DNA of 64,000 bases from positions 558,001 to 622,000 of the forward strand of contig OZ244910.1 of the NCBI GenBank assembly GCA_965221735.1, read 5' to 3'. Both the position numbers and the translations under genes were made by a program. The notes beneath the pieces are model-generated. The model was not told where the DNA came from. It did no database searches and saw only the letters and a program-made list of their open reading frames with translations. The stretch comes from UBA2991 sp965221735. GTDB lineage: Bacteria > Chloroflexota > Dehalococcoidia > Tepidiformales > Tepidiformaceae. Every line of letters starts with the position of its first letter. Within the stretch, counting starts at the first letter, position 1. This document shows, one piece after another, positions 16,513-26,388 of this stretch.

Positions 16513-16776
16513 ATGGGAGCACTCGACCTTCTCTTCCTGCTCGCGCTCGATGCCGACGGCGCCAAGGCCATCGGCGCCGGCATCGCCATGGGCCTCGGCG
16601 CCCTTGGCCCCGCCATCGGCATCGGCATGCTCGTGGGACGCGCGATGGAGGCCCTCGGCCGCAACCCCGAGGCCCGCGCTTCCATCCAGACGAACATGAT
16701 CCTGGGCGTCGCCTTCGCCGAGGCGATCGGCATCTACGCGCTGCTCACCGCCATCATCATCGCGTTCGTCATCTAG
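16513..16776 (+). CDS. atpE: F0F1 ATP synthase subunit c
   Basis: An 87-residue two-helix subunit of the rotor ring. The glycine-rich first helix reads AIGAGIAMGLGALGPAIGIG, the polar loop is GRNPEA, and the ion-binding glutamate is Glu70 in AFAEAIGIYAL. The residue after the glutamate is alanine rather than the Ser/Thr of sodium-binding rings, so proton coupling is expected. It has the strongest ribosome site in the operon (GGGAGGA), in keeping with its high copy number in the complex. Confidence 0.97.
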   Translation: MGALDLLFLLALDADGAKAIGAGIAMGLGALGPAIGIGMLVGRAMEALGRNPEARASIQTNMILGVAFAEAIGIYALLTAIIIAFVI

Positions 16777-16814
16777 CCCGGCGGAAACGCCAATCGGGAA
16801 GAAGGGAGCTCGCG

Positions 16815-17327
16815 ATGGGCGAGGCTTTCACCGCTCTCGGTATCAATCTGCCGCAGTTGATCGCGCAGATCGCGAACTTCGTGGTTCTGCTCCTCATCTT
16901 GCGCTTCACCCTCTACAAGCCGGTCTTGCGCATGCTCGACCAGCGTCGTGAGCGCATCGCCGAGGGCCTCGGCGCGGCCGAACAGGCCCGCGCCGAAGCC
17001 TCCGACGCGCAGGAGCGCATCGAGGCGCAGCTTGCCGAGGCTCGCGGACAGGGGCAGGAGATCGTGGCCAACGCCCAGCAGGTGGCGGCCCGTATCCAGG
17101 ACGAGGCCCGCCAGCAGGCGGACCGCGACCGCGAGGCAGCCGCCGAGCGCTCGGTCCAGGAAATCCAGCTGGAGCGTGACCGTGCCATCGCCGACCTCCG
17201 CGCGGAGTTCGCCGAGATCACCGTCACCGCCGCCGAGCGGGTCATCCGCCAGTCCCTCGACGACAGCGCCCACCAGCGCATCATCGAAGAGACCCTGGCG
17301 GAGTCCGACCTCGGGGAGCGCAGCTAG
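16815..17327 (+). CDS. atpF: F0F1 ATP synthase subunit b
   Basis: A 170-residue peripheral-stalk subunit with one N-terminal membrane helix (LIAQIANFVVLLLILRFTLYKPVL) and a long charged coiled coil from about residue 40 to 140, ending in AAERVIRQSLDDSAHQRIIEE. The length is normal. The stop is directly followed by the atpH ATG. Confidence 0.95.
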   Translation: MGEAFTALGINLPQLIAQIANFVVLLLILRFTLYKPVLRMLDQRRERIAEGLGAAEQARAEASDAQERIEAQLAEARGQGQEIVANAQQVAARIQDEARQQADRDREAAAERSVQEIQLERDRAIADLRAEFAEITVTAAERVIRQSLDDSAHQRIIEETLAESDLGERS

Positions 17328-17858
17328 ATGGCCGACAGGCAGGCGGCAAAGCGCTACGCACAGGCGGCCTTCGCCATCGCCCGCGACGGCGATGCGATCG
17401 CCCAGTGGCGCGCCGACCTCGACGACGTCGCCGCCGTCCTGGCGGACTCCGACGCCGCGGGCTGGTTCGCCGCCCCGCGCGTGCCCGTGGCCGAACGGCA
17501 GGCAGCGGCCGGGCGCGCCCTCGAAGTGGGGCCGCTCGCGCTGAACCTCGCCAGGCTGCTCATCGCCAAGGGGCGCACGCTGGAGGCCCGCGAGGTCGCG
17601 GACGCCTTTAACCGTCTCGCCGACGAGCACGAGGGCCTCGCGCAGGCCGAGATCACCACTGCCGTCCCCCTGCGGGACGACCAGGTCGCCGCCATGGAGC
17701 AGCGCCTGGGCGAATCCCTGGGGAAGCAGATCACCGCCACCGCCAGTGTCGACGCCGGCATCATCGGTGGCGTCGTCCTCCGCATCGACGACCATCTCAT
17801 CGATGGCAGCGTGCGCACCCGTCTCCGGCGGCTGCGCCGGGAGCTGAGCGGCGCCTAG
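17328..17858 (+). CDS. atpH: F0F1 ATP synthase subunit delta
   Basis: A 176-residue delta subunit linking the peripheral stalk to F1. It starts RQAAKRYAQAAFAIARDGD as usual, and the C-terminal part (QITATASVDAGIIGGVVLRI, DHLIDGSVRTRLRRLRREL) matches the conserved end of the family. It begins directly after the atpF stop. Confidence 0.95.
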   Translation: MADRQAAKRYAQAAFAIARDGDAIAQWRADLDDVAAVLADSDAAGWFAAPRVPVAERQAAAGRALEVGPLALNLARLLIAKGRTLEAREVADAFNRLADEHEGLAQAEITTAVPLRDDQVAAMEQRLGESLGKQITATASVDAGIIGGVVLRIDDHLIDGSVRTRLRRLRRELSGA

Positions 17859-17885
17859 GGCCGCACCACACAAGAGGGAACCACT

Positions 17886-19388
17886 ATGGCCGTTCGCGCC
17901 GAAGAGATTGCATCCATCCTCCGCGAGCAGATCGAGCAGTTCGAGGCTCCGTCCGTCGCGACCGACGTCGGTGTCGTCATCGAGGCCGGCGACGGCGTTG
18001 CCCGCGCCCACGGCCTCACGAACGCGCGCTACTCCGAGCTGCTCGAGTTCCCCAACGGCACCATGGGCCTCGCCCTCAACCTCGAGGAAGAGTCCGTCAG
18101 CGCCGTCGTCCTCGGCGACTACGAGGACATCAAGGAGGGCGACGAGGTGCGCGCCACCGGCCGCATCATCGAGGTGCCCGTGGGCGATGAGCTCATCGGC
18201 CGCGTCGTCGATGCCCTCGGGAACCCCATCGACGGCAAGGGCCCCATCGGCTCGACGAAGACGCGCCCGGTCGAGCGCATCGCCCCCGGCGTCACCCTCC
18301 GCCAGAGCGTCGATACGCCCGTCCAGACCGGCATCAAGGCCATCGACTCGATGATTCCCATCGGCCGCGGCCAGCGCGAGCTCATCATCGGGGACCGCTC
18401 CACCGGCAAGAGCGCCATCGCCCTCGACACGATCATCAACCAGAAGGGCGGCGACCTCGTCTGCATCTACGTCGCCATCGGCCAGAAGGCCGGCAAGGTC
18501 GCCCAGGTGCTCGGCCAGCTCGAAGAGTACGGCGCCATGGAGCACACCATCATCGTCGCCGCCGGCGCCTCCGAGTCGGCCGCCCTCCAGTACCTCGCTC
18601 CCTACGCCGGTTGCGCCATGGGCGAGGAGATCATGGAGAGCGGGCGCGACGCCCTCATCATCTACGACGACCTGAGCAAGCACGCCTGGGCCTACCGCCA
18701 GATCTCGCTGCTCCTCCGCCGTCCTCCCGGGCGCGAGGCGTACCCCGGCGACGTCTTCTACCTCCACAGCCGCCTGCTCGAGCGCGCGGCCAAGCTGGAG
18801 GCGGGCGGCTCGCTTACGGCTCTCCCCATCATCGAGACGCAGGCCAACGACGTCTCGGCCTACATCCCCACCAACGTCATCTCCATCACCGACGGCCAGA
18901 TCTACCTGGAGCCGGACCTCTTCAACGCCGGCATCCGGCCGGCCCTCAACGTCGGCCTCTCCGTGAGCCGCGTCGGCGGCGCCGCCCAGACGCGCGCCAT
19001 GCGCTCCGTCGCCGGGCGCCTCAAGCTCGACCACGCCCAGTTCCGCGAGCTCCAGGCCTTCGCCCAGTTCGGCACCAGCGACCTCGACGCCGCCACCCAG
19101 CGCCAGCTCGAGCGCGGCCTGCGCGCCAACGAGGTGCTCAAGCAGCCCCAGTTCGCGCCGCTGAGCCTCCCCGAGGAGGTCGCCGTCATCTTCGCCCTCA
19201 CCAACGGGCTGCTCGATGACGTGCCCACCGACAAGATCGCCGCGTTCGAGGAGGCCTTCACCGGCTACCTCTCCAGCAACAAGCCCGAACTCGCCGCCCG
19301 CATCGAGTCCGAGCGCACCATCAGCGACGACACCGATCAGGAGATCCGGGACGCCGTCGCCGAGTTCAAGGAGACCGTCCCCTACTAG
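17886..19388 (+). CDS. atpA: F0F1 ATP synthase subunit alpha
   Basis: A 500-residue non-catalytic nucleotide-binding subunit. The P-loop is GDRSTGKSAIALDTIINQ, preceded by IPIGRGQRELIIG; the later VGGAAQTRAMR block (with ISITDGQIYLE upstream) carries the arginine finger region. Length and order are normal. It has an AAGAGGGAA ribosome site 27 bp after atpH. Confidence 0.98.
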   Translation: MAVRAEEIASILREQIEQFEAPSVATDVGVVIEAGDGVARAHGLTNARYSELLEFPNGTMGLALNLEEESVSAVVLGDYEDIKEGDEVRATGRIIEVPVGDELIGRVVDALGNPIDGKGPIGSTKTRPVERIAPGVTLRQSVDTPVQTGIKAIDSMIPIGRGQRELIIGDRSTGKSAIALDTIINQKGGDLVCIYVAIGQKAGKVAQVLGQLEEYGAMEHTIIVAAGASESAALQYLAPYAGCAMGEEIMESGRDALIIYDDLSKHAWAYRQISLLLRRPPGREAYPGDVFYLHSRLLERAAKLEAGGSLTALPIIETQANDVSAYIPTNVISITDGQIYLEPDLFNAGIRPALNVGLSVSRVGGAAQTRAMRSVAGRLKLDHAQFRELQAFAQFGTSDLDAATQRQLERGLRANEVLKQPQFAPLSLPEEVAVIFALTNGLLDDVPTDKIAAFEEAFTGYLSSNKPELAARIESERTISDDTDQEIRDAVAEFKETVPY

Positions 19389-19396
19389 GGAGCGCC

Positions 19397-20290
19397 ATGC
19401 CCACCATCCAACAGCTCCGCCGCCGCATCGGGTCGGTACGCAATACCGCCAAGATCACGAACGCGCTCCAGCTCGTGGCCGCGTCCAAGATGCGTCGCGC
19501 CCAGGAGCGGGCCACCGAGGGCCGCCCCTACGCGGAGAAGATCCAGCTCGTCCTCTCCTCCCTCGCCTCCACCGCCCCCGGCGGCGGCGAGGATGGGGAC
19601 AGCGAGGAGTCGCATCCCTTCCTCACCCAGCGCCCCGTCGAGAACGTCGGCATCCTCCACATCACCCCCGACCGCGGTCTCTGCGGCGCCCTCAACGCCA
19701 ACCTCAACAACAGCGCCGGCGGCTTCGTCGGCGAGGCCGAAACGCCCACGGCCATCGTCGCCGTCGGCCGCAAGGGCCGGGACTTCTTCGTTCGCTCCCG
19801 CCAGAACGTCGCCGCCGAGTTCACCGAGCTCGGCGACTACCCCGCCCTCACCGATACGAGCGTCATCGCCCGCCTTGTCATGGACGACTACCTCGCGGGC
19901 AGCGTCGACCAGGTCTTCATCAGCTTTGCGGAGTTCGTCAGCACGGTGAACCAGCGGCCGGTCGTGCGCCGCCTCCTCCCCGTCGAGCCGCCCACCGCCG
20001 CGGACGAGGCGGAGGCCGAGGCCTTCAGGCAGGAGTACATCTTCGAGCCCGACCCCGGCCAGGTCTTCGAGCGGCTCCTGCCCCGCTACGTCGAGATGCA
20101 GGTCCACGCCGCCATCCTCGAGTCGGCCGCTTCCGAGCAGTCGGCCCGCATGGTCGCCATGAAGAACGCCACCGACAACGCCAACGAGATCGAGCGTGAG
20201 CTCACCCTCACCTACAACAAGGCCCGCCAGGAGGAGATCACCACCCAGCTCCTCGACATCGTCGGCGGCGCCGAGGCCGTCAATGAGTGA
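19397..20290 (+). CDS. atpG: F0F1 ATP synthase subunit gamma
   Basis: A 297-residue central rotor subunit. The N-terminal helix (RRRIGSVRNTAKITNALQLVAASKMRRAQ) and C-terminal helix (MKNATDNANEIERELTLTYNKARQ) are conserved, as is the DRGLCGALNANLN segment. The 3' end overlaps the start of an HAD-family gene by 8 bp, where atpD would normally follow. Confidence 0.97.
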   Translation: MPTIQQLRRRIGSVRNTAKITNALQLVAASKMRRAQERATEGRPYAEKIQLVLSSLASTAPGGGEDGDSEESHPFLTQRPVENVGILHITPDRGLCGALNANLNNSAGGFVGEAETPTAIVAVGRKGRDFFVRSRQNVAAEFTELGDYPALTDTSVIARLVMDDYLAGSVDQVFISFAEFVSTVNQRPVVRRLLPVEPPTAADEAEAEAFRQEYIFEPDPGQVFERLLPRYVEMQVHAAILESAASEQSARMVAMKNATDNANEIERELTLTYNKARQEEITTQLLDIVGGAEAVNE

Positions 20291-20945
20291 CGCCTCCCCC
20301 TTCGCCGCGGTCATCTTCGACATGGACGGGGTCCTCGTCGATGGCGAGCCGATCTACTACGGCGCGGCGACGGCGGTGCTTGCCGAGGACGGCATCACCT
20401 TCCCCCTCGAGGACTACAAGAAGTACATGGGCACCAAGTCCGGCTGGAACGAGTTCGTCGAGGATCTCGCCCTTCCCCGCCCCGCGGCCTACTACCGCGA
20501 GCGCTGCGGCGAACTCGTCGCAGCCGCTTACCGCTCCGTCGAGCTCGCCCTCCCGGGCGCCGTCGAGCTTGTGCGCGGCCTGAAGGAGATCGGCCTGCCC
20601 CTGGCGGTCGCGTCCTCTTCGCACCGGGCGAACGTTGAGACGTGCCTGCAGCGGCTCGGGATCCTGGACGCCTTCGACGTCATCGTCGCCGGCAACGACA
20701 TCACCCACGGCAAGCCCCTGCCCGACATCTACTTGCGCGCCGCCGGACTCCTCGGCGTGGCCCCGCGCGATTGCCTCGCCATCGAGGACGCCCCTGCCGG
20801 CATCCAGGCCGCGCACGCCGCGGGCATGACCTGCTGGGCCGTCCGCACCGAGTACACGCGCGGCCTGCCCCTCCCCGACCCCGACCGCACGCTTGAATCC
20901 CTCACCGAGATCGACCTTGGCGACATCGCGGGGGTGCCCGCGTGA
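20283..20945 (+). CDS. HAD-family hydrolase (beta-phosphoglucomutase-like), inside the atp operon
   Basis: A 220-residue HAD phosphatase/phosphomutase. The nucleophile motif is FDMDGVLVDGEP (Asp13, with Asp15 as general acid), motif II is VASSSHR, motif III contains HGKPLPDIYL and motif IV is AIEDAPAGIQAA. The cap layout fits the beta-phosphoglucomutase/CbbY group; the substrate is unknown. It overlaps atpG by 8 bp and its stop overlaps the next GTG, so it is co-transcribed and probably translation-coupled with ATP synthase genes. It has no known role in the complex. Confidence 0.9.
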   Translation: MSDASPFAAVIFDMDGVLVDGEPIYYGAATAVLAEDGITFPLEDYKKYMGTKSGWNEFVEDLALPRPAAYYRERCGELVAAAYRSVELALPGAVELVRGLKEIGLPLAVASSSHRANVETCLQRLGILDAFDVIVAGNDITHGKPLPDIYLRAAGLLGVAPRDCLAIEDAPAGIQAAHAAGMTCWAVRTEYTRGLPLPDPDRTLESLTEIDLGDIAGVPA

Positions 20946-21679
20946 GCGAGCTCGTCCTGCGCGAGGACCGCGACGGCGTGGCCACCCTCACGCTCAACCG
21001 CCCCGAGGCGCTCAACGCCCTCAACATCCCGCTCTTCACCGAGCTGCGCGAGCACGTTGCCGACATCGCCGCCCAGACGGACTCGGTTGGGTGCGTCGTG
21101 CTGCGGGGCGAAGGCCGCGCCTTCAGCGCCGGCAACGACCTCAAGGCGCTCGGCACGCCCGCGCCCGAGCCCTACTACCAGGCCGAGACGATCGACATGA
21201 TCGAGGCGCTGCCCCAGCCGGTCATCGCCTCCGTGCGCGGCGCCTGCTACACCGGCGCCCTCGAGCTCATGCTCGCCGCCGATCTCTGCATCGCCGGCGA
21301 ATCCGCCATCTTCTGCGACAGCCACGGCGAGTGGGCGCTGACCCCCCTCTGGGGCCTCACCCAGCGCCTCCCCCGCCGTATCGGGCCCCTGCTCGCCCGG
21401 GAGATGATGTACACCGCCCGCCGCGTCGACGCCCAGGAGGCCGTCCGCATCGGACTCGTCAACTGCGCCGTCCCCGACGCGGAGCTCGACGAGGCCACGG
21501 CCGCCATGGCCGCCCAGATCGCCGGCAACTCGTGGCACACGCTGCGCGCCGACAAGCGCCTTCTGAACGAGGGCCTGAACTACTCCTACGCCGAAGGCCT
21601 CGCCTTCGAACGTCGCACCAGCCCCGGCGCGGGGCCCGAACTGGCGGAGCGTCTTGAGCGCTTCCGCGCCAAATCCTGA
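20942..21679 (+). CDS. Enoyl-CoA hydratase/isomerase family protein, inside the atp operon
   Basis: A 245-residue crotonase-fold protein. The CoA-site block FSAGNDLKAL and the oxyanion-hole block VRGACYTGALELMLAADL are present, and Glu108 fits the first catalytic glutamate. At the second glutamate position of classical hydratases the sequence reads FCDSHGEWAL, with His128 there, so the reaction may differ from plain hydration. It lies between the HAD gene (GTGA overlap) and atpD (23 bp gap). No other fatty-acid oxidation gene is near. Confidence 0.88.
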   Translation: MSELVLREDRDGVATLTLNRPEALNALNIPLFTELREHVADIAAQTDSVGCVVLRGEGRAFSAGNDLKALGTPAPEPYYQAETIDMIEALPQPVIASVRGACYTGALELMLAADLCIAGESAIFCDSHGEWALTPLWGLTQRLPRRIGPLLAREMMYTARRVDAQEAVRIGLVNCAVPDAELDEATAAMAAQIAGNSWHTLRADKRLLNEGLNYSYAEGLAFERRTSPGAGPELAERLERFRAKS

Positions 21680-21702
21680 GCAACCCCAGAAGGAGCCCCA
21701 TC

Positions 21703-23117
<1,415 letters not shown>

Positions 23118-23118
<1 letters not shown>

Positions 23119-23564
23119 TGCCGCTCTTCGTCGAGATCGTCACCGCCGAGCGCGTCGTCCGCACCGAAGAGGACGTCGAGGTGCTCATCGCCCCCGGTAG
23201 CGAGGGGCAACTCGCGATCCTGCCCCGCCATGCCCCGCTGATGACGACGCTCGACTACGGCGAGCTCATCTTCCGGCGCGGCAACGAGGAGTCCGCCTTC
23301 GCCATCGGCGGCGGCTTCCTCGAGGTGCACAGCAACCACGTCACCGTCCTCGCCGATGTGGCGGAGGCTGCGGAGGAAATCGACGTGGATCGCGCCGAGC
23401 AGGCCCGCCGCCGCGCCGAGGAGCAGCTCGCCGGCGCCCGCGACGAGGGCGTGAGCGAAGCCGACCTCGCCCGCGCCCAGGCGTCCATGCAACGCGCTCT
23501 CCTCCGTCTGCGCGTGGCCGAGCGCCGCCGCCGGCGCCCCGGCCCGCCCATGCCCGGAGGCTAG
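23118..23564 (+). CDS. atpC: F0F1 ATP synthase subunit epsilon
   Basis: A 148-residue epsilon subunit: an N-terminal beta-sandwich (VEIVTAERVVRTEEDVEVLIAP, GQLAILPRHAPLMTTLDYG) and a C-terminal helical hairpin (DVDRAEQARRRAEEQL ... ARAQASMQRALLRLRVAERRR) that can inhibit ATP hydrolysis. The last residues are Arg/Pro/Gly-rich. The GTG start overlaps the atpD stop. It ends the operon, 10 bp from the convergent VOC gene. Confidence 0.96.
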
Positions 23565-23574
23565 GCCGCGAGCC

Positions 23575-23940
23575 TTACTGACCCCGCGTGTGGTGCGTCT
23601 TCCGCTCGGTGATGCTGATCAGGTTGCCGTCCGGATCGAGGTAGCGCGCCTCCCGTCCCCAGGGCGCGACATACGGCGCCAGGTCGACCTGCGCGCCCAT
23701 GCCGACGAGCCGCTCGTGGGCGACATCGAGGTCCTCGACGAAGAGGCCGAGCGCGGGCTCACGCGGCGCTTCCTTCGGAAACAGGGCGAAGTGGAAGTAC
23801 GGGTCGCGCCATGAGATCTCCTCGTGGCGCGGGTCGTCGTTCGGCTCCAGGTCGATGCCGAGGCCGTCGCGGTAGAAGCGCGCTGAAGCCTCCAGGTTCT
23901 CGACGTGAAAGGCGGCAAAGCAGGGGCGAATCTCTGTCAC
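23575..23940 (-). CDS. VOC-family (glyoxalase-like) protein
   Basis: A 121-residue vicinal-oxygen-chelate domain: FAAFHVENLEASARFYRDGLGID at the start, LGLFVEDLDVAHERLVGMGA in the middle, and YLDPDGNLISITE at the end with the usual metal-ligand glutamate. The substrate is unknown; dioxygenase, lyase and binding roles all occur in the family. The GTG at 23940 is chosen because GGAGGAG lies just upstream. It is divergent from murA with only 29 bp between starts. Confidence 0.88.
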   Translation of the reverse strand: MTEIRPCFAAFHVENLEASARFYRDGLGIDLEPNDDPRHEEISWRDPYFHFALFPKEAPREPALGLFVEDLDVAHERLVGMGAQVDLAPYVAPWGREARYLDPDGNLISITERKTHHTRGQ

Positions 23941-23969
23941 GGCGCTCCTCCGGTCATCGGAGGATACCC

Positions 23970-25304
23970 ATGCCGTCATCTGCCCGTTCGATTGCCGCAC
24001 GTTCGGCCTGTCCCCATACTGAAACCCAGATGGATTCGAAGCGCGCACACGGCTCCCGCTACCAGGTGCGCGGTGGCGCTGTCCTCAACGGGTCCGTGCG
24101 CATTTCCGGCTCGGCCAACGCGGCCCTCGCCTCGATGTGCGCCGCCCTCCTCACCGACGATACCGTCGTCCTCGAGAACGTCCCCGCCGTCTCCGATATC
24201 GACTCCCTCGCCGGCCTGCTCGCGCACCTCGGGGCCACGGTCGAGCGGCCCGAGCCCAACCGCGTCGAGATCAACGCAGCGAAGGTCGGCACCCTCGAGG
24301 CTCCCATCGACCTTGTCTCGGAGAACCGCGCTTCCTTCCAGGTGATGGGCCCCCTCCTCGCCCGTCACGGCTTCGCCGCCCTCCCGCCGCCCGGCGGCGA
24401 CGTCATCGGCCAGCGCCCCATCGCCGTGCACCTCGACGGCTTCGTGGCGATGGGCGCCACCATCGACCGCGTCGGCGAGCACTACCAGGCCCGCGCCCCG
24501 GAAGGCCTCGCCGGAACGCGCGTCTTTGCCGACTACCCCTCCGTCTCCGGGACCCAGAACCTCATGCTCGCAGCCACCCTCGCCAGGGGCGAGACGACCA
24601 TCATCAACGCCGCCACCGAGCCCGAGGTTCAGGCCTTGGCCGCCCTGCTCAACTCGATGGGCGCCCGCATCTCCGGCGTCGGCACCCAGGTTGTCACCAT
24701 CGAGGGCGTTGAGCGCCTGCACGGGACGACATTCGCCCTCGTCCCCGACCGCATCGAGGCAGGCACCTTCGCCATCGCCACCGCGATGACTCACGGCGAC
24801 GTCGAGCTCGTCGACGCCCCCGTGGCCGTCATGGACGCGCTCATCACGAAGCTCCGCGCCGCCGGCGCCACCGTCGAGGCGCGCGAGGGCTCCCTGCGCG
24901 TCGCCGCCGCCTCGCGGCTCATGCCGGTCGGCTTCCAGGCCCTCCCCTACCCCGGCCTCCCGACCGACCTCCACGCCCCCATGGGCGCCCTTCTCACCCA
25001 GGCCGACGGCGTCTCCATCATCCACGAGCGCGTCTTCGATAACCGCATGCTCTACGTCGACGAGCTGCGCAAGATGGGCGCGGAGATCGTGAGCACCGGC
25101 TCCTCCGCCATCGTCAGCGGCCCCACGCCCCTCCATGGCGCCCGCGCCCGCGCCCTCGACGTGCGCGCCGGAGCGGCCGTCCTGCTCGCCGGCCTTGCGG
25201 CCAGCGGCACGACCGTCATCGACGACATCTACCACCTCGACCGCAAGTACGAGCGCCTCGACGAGAAGCTTCGCGGCCTCGGCGCCGAGCTGGAGCGGGT
25301 GTAG
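23970..25304 (+). CDS. murA: MurA-like UDP-N-acetylglucosamine 1-carboxyvinyltransferase, atypical active site
   Basis: An EPSP-synthase-fold protein collinear with MurA end to end (FPTD-like LPTDLHAP, FDNRMLYVDEL, YHLDRKYERLDEKL). MurA attaches enolpyruvate to UDP-GlcNAc, the first committed step of peptidoglycan synthesis. Two key positions differ. The PEP-loop cysteine is Asp (PGGDVIGQRP, codon at 24399), a change known to give fosfomycin insensitivity. The substrate-site lysine of the SGAKNA motif is Ala (SGSANA, codon at 24114). The ATG at 23970 (444 residues) has GGAGGA 5 nt upstream; ATG 24030 (424 residues) matches family length better. Confidence 0.85.
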   Translation: MPSSARSIAARSACPHTETQMDSKRAHGSRYQVRGGAVLNGSVRISGSANAALASMCAALLTDDTVVLENVPAVSDIDSLAGLLAHLGATVERPEPNRVEINAAKVGTLEAPIDLVSENRASFQVMGPLLARHGFAALPPPGGDVIGQRPIAVHLDGFVAMGATIDRVGEHYQARAPEGLAGTRVFADYPSVSGTQNLMLAATLARGETTIINAATEPEVQALAALLNSMGARISGVGTQVVTIEGVERLHGTTFALVPDRIEAGTFAIATAMTHGDVELVDAPVAVMDALITKLRAAGATVEAREGSLRVAAASRLMPVGFQALPYPGLPTDLHAPMGALLTQADGVSIIHERVFDNRMLYVDELRKMGAEIVSTGSSAIVSGPTPLHGARARALDVRAGAAVLLAGLAASGTTVIDDIYHLDRKYERLDEKLRGLGAELERV

Positions 25305-25309
25305 TCCCT

Positions 25310-26371
25310 ATGGCGTTTGGCTTCATCTCGAACACGCGCGCGGGCATCGACCTCGGCACCGCCAACATCCTCGTCTTCGTCCAGGGGCAGGGCATCGTCG
25401 TCAACGAGCCCTCGGTAGTAGCACGACATAACCGGGACGACGCCATCGTCGCCGTCGGCGCCGAGGCCCGCATGATGCAGGGCCGCACGCCCGGCGCGCT
25501 CAGCATCATCCGTCCCATGCGCGAGGGGGTCATTGCCGACTACCTCACGACCGAGGCGATGATGCGCTACTTCATCGGGGTCGTGACCGGCCGCTTCAAC
25601 CTCATCCGCCCCGAGATCATGGTGACCGTCCCCGCCGGCGTGACCAGCGTCGAGCAGCGCGCTGTCCGGGACGCCGCCGAGCAGGCCGGCGCCCGCCGCC
25701 CCGCCCACCTCGTCCCCGAGCCCCTCGCCGCTGCCATCGGCGCCGGCGTGCCCGTGGGCACACCCCGCGGCAACATGATCGTGAACATCGGCGGGGGCCG
25801 CACCGAGGCTGCGGTCATCTCCCTCTACGGCATCGTCGTGAGCGAGTCCGTGCGCGTCGCTGGCGACCGCATCGACGAGGCCATCCAGGCCTTCGTCCGC
25901 CGCCGCCACAACCTCGTCATCGGCGAGAGCACCGCCGAGGAGATCAAGATCGCGATCGGCTCCGCCATCCCCCTCGACGAGGGCATCTCGACCCAGGTAC
26001 GCGGTCGCGACCAGCTCAGCGGCCTGCCCCGCACCATCACCCTCAACAGCGACGAGATCGCCCAGGCTATCCAGGATTCCCTCGGCCAGATCATCCAGGC
26101 TGTTCGCAGCGTCCTGGAGCGCACGCCCCCCGAGCTCGCCGCCGACGTGATCGACCACGGCATCGTCCTCACCGGGGGCGGCGCCCTCCTGCGCCACTTC
26201 GACGAGCTTCTCACGCAGGAGACCGGCGTCCCTTGCTACGTCGCCGATAGCCCCCTCGAATGCGTCGCCGTCGGCGCCGCCATCGCCCTCGACCACCTCG
26301 AGATCATCGAGCGCAGCCTCCCCACCGAGGAGGAGCAGCTCGTGGGCCTCTTCCCCCAACCCGATCGCTGA
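25310..26371 (+). CDS. mreB: MreB/Mbl-like actin-fold protein, variant phosphate-2 motif
   Basis: A 353-residue bacterial actin relative. The phosphate-1 motif GIDLGTANILVF, EPLAAAIGAGVPVG and the adenosine motif VLTGGGALLRHFDELL are present. The phosphate-2 motif, normally VDIGGGTTE, reads VNIGGGRTE with Asn159 and Arg164. The Asp there takes part in Mg-nucleotide handling in actins, so ATP hydrolysis may be altered. MreB organises cell-wall synthesis in rods. It lies 5 bp after murA, with no mreC, mreD or penicillin-binding-protein gene in the window. Confidence 0.87.
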   Translation: MAFGFISNTRAGIDLGTANILVFVQGQGIVVNEPSVVARHNRDDAIVAVGAEARMMQGRTPGALSIIRPMREGVIADYLTTEAMMRYFIGVVTGRFNLIRPEIMVTVPAGVTSVEQRAVRDAAEQAGARRPAHLVPEPLAAAIGAGVPVGTPRGNMIVNIGGGRTEAAVISLYGIVVSESVRVAGDRIDEAIQAFVRRRHNLVIGESTAEEIKIAIGSAIPLDEGISTQVRGRDQLSGLPRTITLNSDEIAQAIQDSLGQIIQAVRSVLERTPPELAADVIDHGIVLTGGGALLRHFDELLTQETGVPCYVADSPLECVAVGAAIALDHLEIIERSLPTEEEQLVGLFPQPDR

Positions 26372-26388
26372 CCTACCCTCGGTCCTTC

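Noticed and set aside
16773..19034. Minus-strand open frame of 753 codons
   Set aside because: It is antisense to atpF, atpH and atpA, and its composition (Asp/Gly/Val/Leu runs) mirrors their codons.
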